Assembly (NCBI RefSeq): GCF_020740795.1
Contig: NC_067282.1
Location: 127,281,132 to 127,345,131 of the forward strand
Source of the DNA: Apus apus
Lineage: Eukaryota; Chordata; Aves; Apodiformes; Apodidae
DNA: 64,000 nt
Reading direction: 5' to 3'
Both the position numbers and the translations under genes were made by a program. Position 1 is the first letter of the stretch, and each line of letters begins with the position of its first letter. Shown here piece by piece: positions 38,501-50,500 of the stretch. The notes below the pieces were generated by a model that did not search any database, was not told the DNA's origin, and saw only the letters and a list, made by a program, of their open reading frames with translations.

Positions 38501-41500
38501 CAGAGGAGTTAAAGCGTTAACTTTTTAATGTAACTATAGTGTTTTAAGAGTCTTAAACACTTTTAGACTATCCCAAACTTAGCACTGTATGACACAAATG
38601 TTTTTGTGTATATTATACATGTTGGTATCAGTGGTGGTGCTGGAACCCTGAGATAAAATTCTATGGTCTGTAAAGCACCAGGTCCAACTAACAATTGTAA
38701 CAATCTCAAAGTCTATGAAAAACTTAAGCAGGGGAAAAGTAAAAAGTAAGATGAGAAGTAAAGATCAGTCAAAAAAAAAAAAAAGGTCTGCCACTAATTG
38801 CTTTCCTCCTTGCCTAGTTTTAGCATACAGTGTCATCTGTGTATGCTGTGTTGTTTCAAAACTCCATAGTTACAGGAGGGATGTTGTTCATTCTTGTGTG
38901 TTTCTAACATCTATTTTTGTGAGTAGAGCAGGAGTGATGGTTCCCAGGATCAGATTAGTTGTTGAAGGGTCAAAAATAACTTTTTTATTTTTAAGGTTTT
39001 CTTCAGACTCCAGTGGGATCCAAAGAGCTGTGGGAGTAGATAAGGACAGAGAGGCATTTGAACAAGATGTTTTTTACCCAAAGCAAATGGAAAAGATGGA
39101 GAAGGGTGCTTACAAGGACAGTATAAAGACATGGAGAAGCCAGTTCTTTTTCTTGCAGTCTTGGGGATAGTTGGGATTTTGGTATTGTTGCCAGCCTATA
39201 GTGTCAGTTCTGCTTGGAGACAGAGCTTCTGTATTATTCTTGATCAGATACCAAAATGGCTTACAGTTGAACCCCCTAATTTAGGCCCCTTGAGTGCCAT
39301 GAAGTGAGCGGAGTTGTTCTTTTTGTATGCTTCTCCTAAAGTCCCTTTCAGCTGCTATGAAATGGTTCTAACTGCTCTGTCTACGTAAAATTTTCTGTTT
39401 CCTTAAGCACCTGTTTTTTAATCTGTTTTTGTCCACCTCCCCAATGCCTAGCATCTGCCCTAATGTAGGCTGTTCAGAATTATTGATCTCCTTTGTATTA
39501 TAGTTAACTGAAATAAAATCAAGTAAAATTTTGGACAAGTGTTGTAAAAAGACAGCTTTGCTCAGTTTTCAAGATGCAGCACTTAAAAAAAAAAAAAAAA
39601 AAAGAATAAATCTGTGTTTTCTGTTTGTCATAGGCAAGTGGGCAAGAGGATTTTTCATACTGATACGGTGATATAGTGAGAAACCAGTACTAAAGATGTA
39701 GTTGCATTTCACTTGCCTCTTGTTCTTATTATATGAAGAGTCTCTCACAAAAGGAAATTTTGTTTCTAACAAACAGCATGTAATCAAGTAATAAGTAATG
39801 GTTGCTATTTGGTTGGTAGGCAGCCAGTGTTAATTGCTCTTAAAGTAAAATTTGTTTTTTTGCCTTGTTTTAGAAACTTCAAATTTGAAGATGAATTTGT
39901 AAATATTCCTAAAACTATTGCACAGATCACTAGGGAAGCTGGTGTGGAAACACTCATTCACATCTCTCACCTGAATGCTAGCATGAAGAGTCCTTCCAAA
40001 TACCTCAGGAATAAAGTAAGTCTGAAATCCTTTTGAGTATATTTTCTGAGAGCCTGAGTTTTAATTTTTTGTAGGTTTTTTTTGGTTGTTATGTTTTCTT
40101 CTGGGTCTGTTTGAAGGAAATCAGTGCATGAATTTACTATGGAATGTTTTCTGCAGCTGAAGAACTTTTGAGTTACTGTGGTTATTTGAGCTAGAAATAG
40201 TCCTTAGTACTTCATGTGCTTTGAAGGGGAATTGATCTTTTATTCCTTAAAGGTTTCCTTCTTCCTTGAATATCTTTCTGTCTAAAATCACTGTAATTAA
40301 GAAGGAGGAACTGGTTTAATGGTTTGGGGTCTAGTAACAGGCCTAACATCTAAGCCTAGATTGACCTAGCAAAGAAGAAGGTGATGCCAAAATGAGTTCT
40401 GCAAAGACACATGAGTATCGCTGTTAGAGGTGCTTGGAGTGGGATTGTTACCTGCTCATATACCAAAAAGTAAAATCTTTGTTATCCTATTATTTTTTTC
40501 CTTATTAGAAGGTATAATTTTGTATTACTGATTTTCTCTTTTTAATATAGCTATTGTCCTAGTTTCAGCTATTTTTGTTTCTTTGAGCTCACTATACTGT
40601 CTTTTCTGTAGTATACATTTTTTTTTTTAAAAAGGGTTAAAATTTGGTAGCTCTCAATGTGTAACAATTATTTTGTTCATTTTGGTTGAATGATAGGCTG
40701 TTGGAGAGAAAGCAGTGAGGGAAGAATTCCCAGATGCTATAATTTTGAAGCCCTCTGAGATGTTTGGGAGAGAGGACCGATTTCTCAATCATTATGCGAG
40801 TATGTACTCATGAAATAATAAAACCACGTATGATATGTATACCTCTCTGTAGAGAACAGAGAGAAAATGTGATTTACTCTTGAAAAGCAGAGAGCTGTGC
40901 TTTAATCAGAAATTTATTACCTTTTGTCAGCTCAAGATATGTAATGGGAAATGAGAAGTTTTCATCACATGACTGAATTATTTCTGAATCTAGTTAGACT
41001 TTGTTGTTTGTTTCTGAGAGGGGGATGTGTACTATTGGTTTTTCATTTAGATTGTTCTGAGGTAAGATTTGGTCTTCTTAGCCTTCAAAGTAGTTTACCC
41101 TGGAAGTAGTTTTTCAAGTTGGTAATGCTCAAATGTAAAAGTAGACCTGAATTGTTCTGGGCTCATAAACAGTAGTAATGACTGATGTATCACCAACAAA
41201 AATGTTTCTGTCTTGCAAAGTTGAGATATCTCTGAACCACTCTAAGTAAACTGTAAGTACAGTCTTCCTATCCTTGTTCGTAAGAAAAACAAATGTTCAT
41301 TGAAAACAGTGTTGCTGGAGTTGAATGGTAATTCTTCCCAATTTTTTTTTTTTTTATGTAAAGTTAAGTCAGTTTTTAGACAAGATCTACATTCAATGTC
41401 GTGCAAAATGTATTGGTTACTTGCTTACTGAAAGGATTAGTAGATTGTATTCTCAAGTTACATATATGTCTTTCTGTCAGACATGCGCTGGTTTGGTGGT

Positions 41501-44500
41501 GTGCCTCTTATTTCTCTGGGAAAAAAAACAGTGAAGCAACCAGTATATGTAAGTTTTCACTAAACCAATACAATCCCAAATCCTCTGTGTTTTGAGCAAA
41601 TCACTTCTGAAAGAGGAGTGTGTGCATATATTCCTGTTTTCTTTTGGTCATTGTCTGCATTTGTTTCTCACAGGTGGTTGATGTAGCAAAGGCAATTATT
41701 AATGCAATTAAGGATCCTGATGCTAAAGGAAAAACATATGCCTTGGCTGGGTAGGTTACTTTTCTGATTCTAATTAACTGCAGTGCTTCTTTTTGGTGTC
41801 ATTTTTTGGCATGCTGCGCAGTACATTTAATTTCCCATCCATGCACACAGTTTGAGCTGCAATAAATTCCACCTCCTTTTTGGGAGGAAAAATGACTCAA
41901 GCTGTTCTTGTAAATACTCTGAAAATCATAGTTTGGGCCTCATTGCATTTAATGTTATGTATGTGCATACAAAGAAATAAGTGTTCTTGGAAAATACACT
42001 AGACAACCTAGATTTGGAAAAAAATCTGCTGAAGCTGTGTGGAAGCCACCTAGAATTAGAATGGATAGAGACAGTGGATCCATTGGAATATTTTGTGTAT
42101 AAAAGCTCCAAGGCAGAATAGGTCATTAGCATTAAGCAGAAAGAACGTGGCACATGTCAAGGTAGTGGGTCCATGGTTTGATACTGGTCTTCATCCAGTA
42201 TAGGTGGTAAAAGGAGCATTAGATTAACTTATAAAGAAAAGAGTTACTGATTAGTCAAGATACAAATTAGGCTGAACAGCTCTCTGTCTTGCAAGCATAT
42301 CTCAGTTTTCTGCCCCTTGTACACTGGATTTTGTAAAAGGCTTATCTTTTTCCATGTTAGTTTTGTGATGCTTTGCAGTGACAGCTCTTTATTTCCATAG
42401 TGCAGAGATTGTTGCTGGTTCATCTTTTACTCATGTGGAGACACTTTCTTCTGTGCTGTAACTGAGCTGTTGAGGAAGATGTTATCCTGGAGCTAGGCTG
42501 GGTGTCCTGTTTGCTGATGTTCTGGAAAAGGCAGCAAGCAGGTCTTCAGCTTTTTTTGAATCATGCTGAGGAACTTGTGCTCAAAACCTAGCAAATAAGA
42601 GAAAGAAGCTAACAATGTTCTGAAAGGACTACTAGCAGCAACAAATTTTATTCAGCAAGTTATTTTCAAATCACCAGGATATCATCCCACTAAAGAACAA
42701 GCAGAAACAGATACCAGACAGCCATTCAAACCCACTTTTTTATCAAAGAGAATAGATACTTGGGTTTCAGATGGACATAACTAATGCAAAATCACAAAAT
42801 GTAAAGCTGCTTGCCACAAAAGGAGTGATGTCTGTCTTTAGGTTCATCACTATCTCAGCAGAAAGAGCTGCTCCAACTACAGGGGAAACTGAGAATTGCA
42901 CACTAAGTAGAAGTGTGTACAGCCAAATCGAAGGGCCATGGGCAAAACTTTGAATGTATTACAATTTCAAAGTCCCATTTTTTGTGATTTACGGAAGGCG
43001 AGGAGTTCAGTGCCTAGGTTTCAGAGGCAGGAATTTAAGCAAGGATGCCAGGCTCTGACTGCAAGGAATAGAGTTTCAGGCACATAACAACTGAAAAGAC
43101 CTTTGAATAAATGACAATCTAAACCAAAGGTTCAAATTAGTGTTGGAAAACCAAAGGAGCTCTGTAGCATCAGTTTTGACTAAAGCTGTATGCTCTTTTT
43201 TTTAAGAAGGAGTTACTGGTTTGAGTTTAAAAGACTGATTTTGTAAAAGAGTGTTCTGTGGGGTTTTTTGTTGTTGTTCTTTTGTCCTTCCTACTGTATG
43301 GTAGAATAGAGTTTTAACTGTGACAGCTAGTGGTATCACTGCTGTTTATGTATTATTGAAGATTTAGTGTATTATTTTCATCTATTTTTTTATCTCTTTC
43401 CCCAGTAGCATTGGTTTTGCTTTGTCAACTTGTTAAATCTTGTCTTGAATGCTAATGCTCTCTGCAGCATGCAGTCTGCTTGTATTGTGGTTAATGTAAT
43501 GACACTTCAATGTGATTCTGTTCTTGGTGAAGTTGTATTGTTAGTGTTTGATAATTTGAAAAGGAACAAATTGTTTATTTTCAGGTTTTTATGTTTGGTT
43601 ATCTTGCACATCCTTACATGTTTCTTACATATCAGAATAAAACTGAAATTAGTTTATACTACCTTTGGATAAGCATGAGGATTTTAAAGTGTAAGGGCAA
43701 AAAATTTGGTAAAAAACCTGCTAATAATTAATGAAAACAAAATGTTTTTCTCAGCTGAGTTGCTGTATTTTCTCTTGTAAGTTCTATTAACAGGAGAAAA
43801 CTTATTATCTTGTATTTGATGGTAGTCCTTTAGTGTAACTTCATAACTGCAGATCTCTCTGATTCTATAATCCACCCACCTGGATGAAGTTGATAAGGGG
43901 TTTTGAGTGTTGAATTCTTTGAAATTCTCCCAAATATGCTGACAGATGTAAGAATATTTTGCCCTAATTGTGCAATTTTTAGGACGCCCCTATGTGGGAA
44001 GCAGTCAGTCTCAAGATGAGGGTCATGACACTGAAGGTCTCTGCCTTACCTGAAAAGTATAGCAAATTGTTACGAGATGCATGTTTTTGGTGTGTTCATT
44101 TATGCTTCGGTCATGATCGGCAGGATGTAATTTTGAAGGGTGACACACCAATGCTCATCAGTGTGTTCTTTTGTGTTGTCATGAAGAATTTTCAGAATAT
44201 TTTGGAATACCAGTGAGTTGCCTTAAAAGCCAAGGGATGTAACTGTTTCAATCTGAGCCATTTATGGAGTATTAAAATGCTAAGGCAAAGACTGATCAAG
44301 AAAGTAATGGGAACTCCCAATGATATGTTTCTCTTAAACTACTGCAGGTGTATAGGAGACTGTCTGCTTCCTTCACTCCATCTTGAAAGGGGGAATGCAT
44401 TCTTTTGGGGAAATTTATCTAAGAAGAAACTAAGAATCATAGAATGGTCTGGGCTGGGAGAGACCTTAAAGATCATCTAGTTCCAACCCCCCCCATGGGC

Positions 44501-47500
44501 AGGGATGTCTCCCACTAGATCAGGTTGCTCAGGGCCCTATCCAGCCTGGTCTTGAACATTTCCAGGGATGGGGCTTCCACAGCTGCCTGGGCAATGTGTT
44601 CCAGTGTCTCACCACCCTCACACTAAAGAATTTCCCCCTAATGTCCAACTTAAATCTACCCTTCTCTAGCTTGGAGCCATTGCCCCTTGTTCTATCATTA
44701 CATGCCCTAATTAAAAGGTCTTCCCCAGCCTTCTTATAGGCCCCTTTCAGGTATTGAAAGGTCACTATAAGGTCCCCCCAGAGTCTTCTCTTCTTCAGGC
44801 TCAACAACCCCGACTGCCTCAGTCTGTCTTCATAAAGAGAGGTGCTCTCTGATTATTTTTGTGGCTCCACTCTGGACACACTCCAGCAGGCCCATGACCT
44901 TATTGTGTTGGGGGCTTGAGAGCTGTATGCAGTACTCCAGGTGAGGTCTCTTACCAGGGCAGAGTAGAGGGGTAGAATCGCCTCTCTTGATCTGCTGGCC
45001 ACGCTTCTCTTGATGCAGCCCAGGATGCAGTTGGCTCTCTGAGCTGCAGTTGCACACTGGTGGCACATGTCCAGCTTTTCATCCACTACTATCCCCAGGT
45101 CTTTTTCCACAGGGCTTCCCTCTAGCATATTTTCCACCAGCCTGTATTGGTATCTCTGGCTGCCCCAGCCCAATTGGAGGGCCCTGCACCTGGCCGTGTT
45201 GAACCTCATGAGGTTCACCTGGGCTCACTTCTCCAGCTTGTCCAGGTCCCTCTGGATGGCATCCTGCCCCTTCTGGCATATCGACTGTACCATCCAGCTT
45301 GATGTCATAGGCAAACTTACTTAGGATGCTCTCAGTGCCTCTGTCAGTATCATTAATGAAGGTATTAAACAGCACTGGTCCCAGTACGGACCCTTTAGGG
45401 GTGCCACTTGTCGCCGTTTTCCATCTGGAGCCATTGACCACTAGTTTCTGGATGTGACCATCCAGCCTGTTTCTTATCCATGGAACAGTCCACCCATCAA
45501 ACCAGTATCTTCCCAACTTAGAAGGATGTTGTGGGGGACTGTGTCAAAGGCCTTGCAGAAGTCCAGATAGGTGACATCCGTAGGTCTTTCCTTGTTCACT
45601 GTGCAGTTGCTCCGTTGGAGAAAGCCACTAGGTTGGTCAGGCAGGATTTGCCCCTAGTAAAGCCATGCTGGCTGTCCTGAATCATGTCCCTGTCCTCAAT
45701 GTGTCTTAGCATGTCTTCTAGGAAGATCTGTTCCATGATCTTCCCATGCACAGAGATGAAGCTGACAGGTTGATAGTTCCTAAAGTCTGCCTTTCTACCC
45801 TTTTAGAAAATGGGTGTAATGTTTCCTTTCTTCCAGTCATCAGAGAATTCACCTGACTGCCACGAGTTTTCAAGTTATCATGGAGAGTGACTTGGCAACT
45901 ATATCAGCCAATCCCTTCTCCTCCACACTGTTTTTGATCCATTCTTCACCCGGCCTGTATTTGTGCTTGGGATTGCCCTGACCCAGGTGCAGGACCTTAC
46001 ACTTGGCCTGGTTGAACTTCATGCAGTTTGCATGAGACCATGTCTCAAGCCTGTCAGGATCCCTCTGAGTTGTATCCCTTCCTTCCAGTGTGTTGACCTC
46101 ACCACACATGTTCTTAGTTGAGCAACGGAAGGTGAATCAGTTTCCTTGCAGCTATTTGCTACCAAAGATGTGATGTCTTGTTAACAAACCTTTCTTAAGC
46201 TTTAAAATTTTCTTTCTGGCTTCTTTCTATGACAAACTACCAAGTGGACTTGTCCAAATTCAGTCCTGTCCCAGCGCTGAAAATCTTGCATTTAGGATTT
46301 GAGTCAGTAGTTACATATGGAGGAGGGACGTTAAAGGTATGCTCTAAAAGTGCACAGAATACACTTTATTCAGTTTGACAGTGGTGGGTTGGGTTGGAGG
46401 GCTTTAAAATGTTTGTCTCTAGCTGCAAATATTTAAGTATACCCAACTTACTTTTAATGTTTGTTGCTTTTTCTTTCAGACCTAAACGATACCTCCTTTA
46501 TGATATGGTAGAATACATCTATGCAGTTTGCTTTCGAGCCTTTGTTCCCTATCCGCTTCCTCGCCCTCTCTACCAGTAAGTGGCACCCTTCCTTCCCTAA
46601 GAACTTGGCACCTACCAGGCAACACAGAAGCATAAATAGCGGTTGCACTGGTTATTTGTTATTGCCAGTTGTTGCTTAACATGGTAGGAATGTAGAAACT
46701 GGCTTTCCCTAAGTACTTGTTAGCTAGCTTGAGCCTTCTGCTTAGGCACAGGCCTACTAGTGTATGAAAAGTGTATTTGTAATAAACTTAACATAATAAC
46801 AAACATAATTGACAACGTTGACCACAGAAGAAGTCAGGAGTGAGGAAGACTTCACCTTGATTGAAGAAGATTGGGTTAAAGGTCAATTAAGGAAACAGCA
46901 CATCTACAAATCCATGGGCTGTGATGGGATGCACCCATGTGTGCGGAGGGAGCTGGCAGAAGTCATTGCTAAACTGCTCTCCATCATCTCCGAAAAGTCC
47001 TGTAAAAGGGGAGAGGTGCCTGAGGACTGGAGGAAAGCTAATGTTACTCCAGTCTTCAAGAAAGACAAGAAATAGGACCAGGTAACTACAGACCCTTCAG
47101 CCTCAGCTCCATCCCTGAAAAGATGATGGAGCAGCTCATTCTGGAGGTCATCTCTAAGCACATGGAAGAAAAGAAGGTTATCAGGAGTAGCCAGCATGGA
47201 TTCACCATGGGGAAGTCATGTCTGACTAATCTGATAGCGTTCTATGATGGTGTGGCAGAATGGATAGATGCAGGGAGAACAGTGGATGTTGTCTTCCTTG
47301 ACTTCAGCAAAGCTTTTGACACTGTCTCCCATAAGATCCTTGTGGATAAGCTCAGGAAGTGTGAGTTAGAAGAGCGGACAGTGAGATGGATCAAGAACTG
47401 GCCAAACAACAGAGCCCAGAGGGTTGTGATCAGCGGTGCAGAGCCCAGTTGGAGACCTGCGACTAGTGGTGTTCCCCAGTGGTCAGTACTGGGCCTAGTC

Positions 47501-50500
47501 TTATTCAACATCTTCATCAGTGACCTAGATGAGAGGATGGAGTGTATCCTCATCAAGTTTGCTGAGGACACAAAGCTGGGAACATTGGCTGATACACCTG
47601 ACGGCTGTGCAGCCATTCAGAGAGATCTAGACAGACTGGAGAGCTGGTCAAAGATGAACCTATTGAGGTTCAACAAGAATAAGCGTAGAGTCCTGCACCT
47701 GGGGAGAAAAAACACTACATACTGATACAGATTAGGGGTTGACCTCCTAGAAAGCAGCCCCATGGGGAAGGACCTTGGGGTCCTGGTGGGCAACAAGTTA
47801 TCCATGGGGCAGCAATGTGCCCTTGTGGCCAAGAGAACCAATCTTGTGATGTATTATGAACGGTGGGGCCAGCGGGTCAAGGGAGGTTCTCCTCCCCCTC
47901 TACTCTGTCCCAGTAAGACCACATCTGGAGTATTTGTGTCCATTTCTGGGCCACTCAGTTCAAGAGGGATAGGGATATACTGGAAAGAGTCTAGCGGAGA
48001 GCTATGAGCATGATTAAGAGACTGGAACATCTGTCATACGAGGAAAGTCTAAGAGTCCTGGGGCTGTTTAGTCTTGAGAAGAGAATACTGAGAGGGGACC
48101 TTATTAGTGTCTATAAATATCTGAAGGATGTATGTGAAGAATGGGCCAGTCTCTTTGCAGTGGTGCCCTGTGATAGGACAAGGGGAAACGGCACCAAGTT
48201 GGAACACAGGAAGTTCCACCTCAACATGAGGAAAATCTTTACTGTGAGGGTGATGGAGCACTGGTACAGGCTGCCCAGAGAGGTTGTGGAGTCTTCTTCT
48301 CTGGAGACTTTCAAGACCCGTCTGGATGTGTTCCTTTGTGACCTGCCCTAGGCGTTCCTGCTGCAGCAGGGGGTTGGACTCGATGATCTTCAGAGATTCT
48401 ATGATAACAATGAAGATCTAGACTAATTGAATGACTTTGCTGAGTCAAGAAGTAGCAAAAGATTCTAAGCAGAGAGAATCAGTGGCAAACTAAAAAAAAA
48501 CTTCTAAATACTACCACAGAGAAAATTTCTGTGTATGACTGTAGGCCTTGAAAGATTTTTCTACAGCAGGTTAAAGTATTGGTATTGAATAATGCTAGAA
48601 CAGCATCTTAAACTGCTGCACCTGTTTACAAACTGGCTGTCCAGGCATCAGGTTAAGACAGCTCAACTGACACAGCAGCTTGTTAAAAAGTAATTGTGTG
48701 AGTGCTGATTAGTTTTATTCATGTTTGCTGTATCCATGTTATGCTTTTTTCTTTATGGGCTAAACTAAGTGGTATTTTGTATTTTTTATAAGAGTGCATC
48801 TGAAAGATGGGTAAGCATAGTTCTGTTTATGTGCAGTAACCTTGTCTGCCAGGTGAGTCCTTCAGTAAGAAATTGTACCATGAGTAGTGTTGGTCCTGAG
48901 ACACTGAGCAAGAGCTGTAGTGTTATTTTCTTCTCTGTCAAATTTTCTTTCCAAGGAAATTTCATTTCTGGAAACTGCAGATACACTAATTGTTACCCTT
49001 TTTATAGATGCAGGTTGCTCCAGATTCCAACATCTTGTTTGTGTGGCTGTTAAATCATTTAGTTGTCAGCAAGCATGTTTTCTTGTGGAGGCATTGAATC
49101 AAACTTTGTGACTAATTGGATTACTGCCTCCACTACTAGGGAGCAGAGTTTGGAGGAAAGGCATGGGCAAGACTGAACCCTCTGGTGTGTGGGAAATTGG
49201 ATGGGGAGGCTTATGTTCCCCAGCCAGTGACCACTCACTTTTACTTCTAGATGTCTGCTCTTCCTTTCCCTTCTGAAGTAAAAGAATAGACAATCAAATA
49301 ATTCGGTGGCAAACAGTTAAAGTTATCAGAAACATAGCTAAGAACTTGCTGGCTGGGATGTTCACTGCTTTAATGAATTCATAGCTAGCAAGAATAACTA
49401 CAAGCTCTTGCTCACTGTCTACTAAGTGTGAAATATTTTTCCAGTTCTGATTTTCTTCTGTGCATCTTTTGCAATACTTTTTCTGATTACAGTTTAGTTG
49501 CAAGATTCTTTGAGATGAATCCATTTGAACCATGGTTAACACGAGACAAAGTGGACCGGGTAAGTGTAGGACAACTCTCAAATTCTTCTTGGAAAATGTT
49601 TTATTGTGTATTTGTAACTTCTACTGGGAAATCCACATTCAAGGAGTGCTAAAATATGTTTACCTCTTGATCTTACAAAGACTTAGTAAGAGAGAGGGGC
49701 TAAGAAATTGTTTTTAAAAGGCATCATTGTGGTGTAGTCTTTCCACTAGCTCTGGTGGAGGAAGAATAGTTAACTTTTCTCTAAATATGGTTGATTGAAA
49801 CAATTAGTGAGAGGCTTATATAGCAAGAAGTATCATGATGGGGGTAGGGAAAGGGCCCAGCCTTCTTTGGTATTAAAAAGAGGTCAATGCTGCAGGCCTC
49901 ACTGTGCCTGTGCCCTTCTCCTCCACAATGCCTGCTACTGAAAATAGCAAAGCCAAAGAAGAGACTGGATGTACAATGTGCAGCTAAGGTATGTCAGGGG
50001 TGCTCTCCATTTTTAGGCAGTTAGTAAGTTTGTGTACCTCTATATGCATTAAAATCACTTACACCATCCAGATAATGGTGGTTTTTTACAATTCAGGTTC
50101 TGAATACAGACCAAATTCTTGCTTAACTTTAGAGTACATTTCTGGTGAATGTGTTGCAACTTCATGTTTGTTCCTAACTTCTTCGGGTGTCTGAGTGGAG
50201 GTGGAGAAATAACTTACAAAAAAACCCAACTGCAAGTGAGGAAGAAGTAGGATTTAGCAAGTATTAGTGTCAAAACTGTTGACATATGTGTAGGTTAGCA
50301 AAGATAGTCAGAATACATTCTGGCAGTCTCAAAGCTTGCTGCTTGCCTGAAGTATCAGGTACTCTCCCAACTATATGGTAGAGTTGGAATTTAATACTTT
50401 TTGTTATGATACTGTATCAATAGCTTATTACGACCTGATTGTCCCAAAATTAATTTGAGATAGGATGCTACCATGAGTTGGGGAGAACTGGCTCCTATAC

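Larger units (their letters stand above)
41751..46479 (+). other. NDUFA9 intron 8
   Basis: This is the longest intron (4.7 kb). Its right third is a CR1 complex on the - strand (44433-46105). The left two thirds are AT-rich with nothing recognised. Confidence 0.9.

Noticed and set aside
38715-39170. 151-codon frame in intron 4 as a nested gene
   Set aside because: It has no recognisable domain and runs over a poly-A tract; probably a chance frame.
40016-41480. Introns 5 and 6 are both exactly 681 bp
   Set aside because: Their sequences are unrelated at both ends, so the equal length looks like chance.
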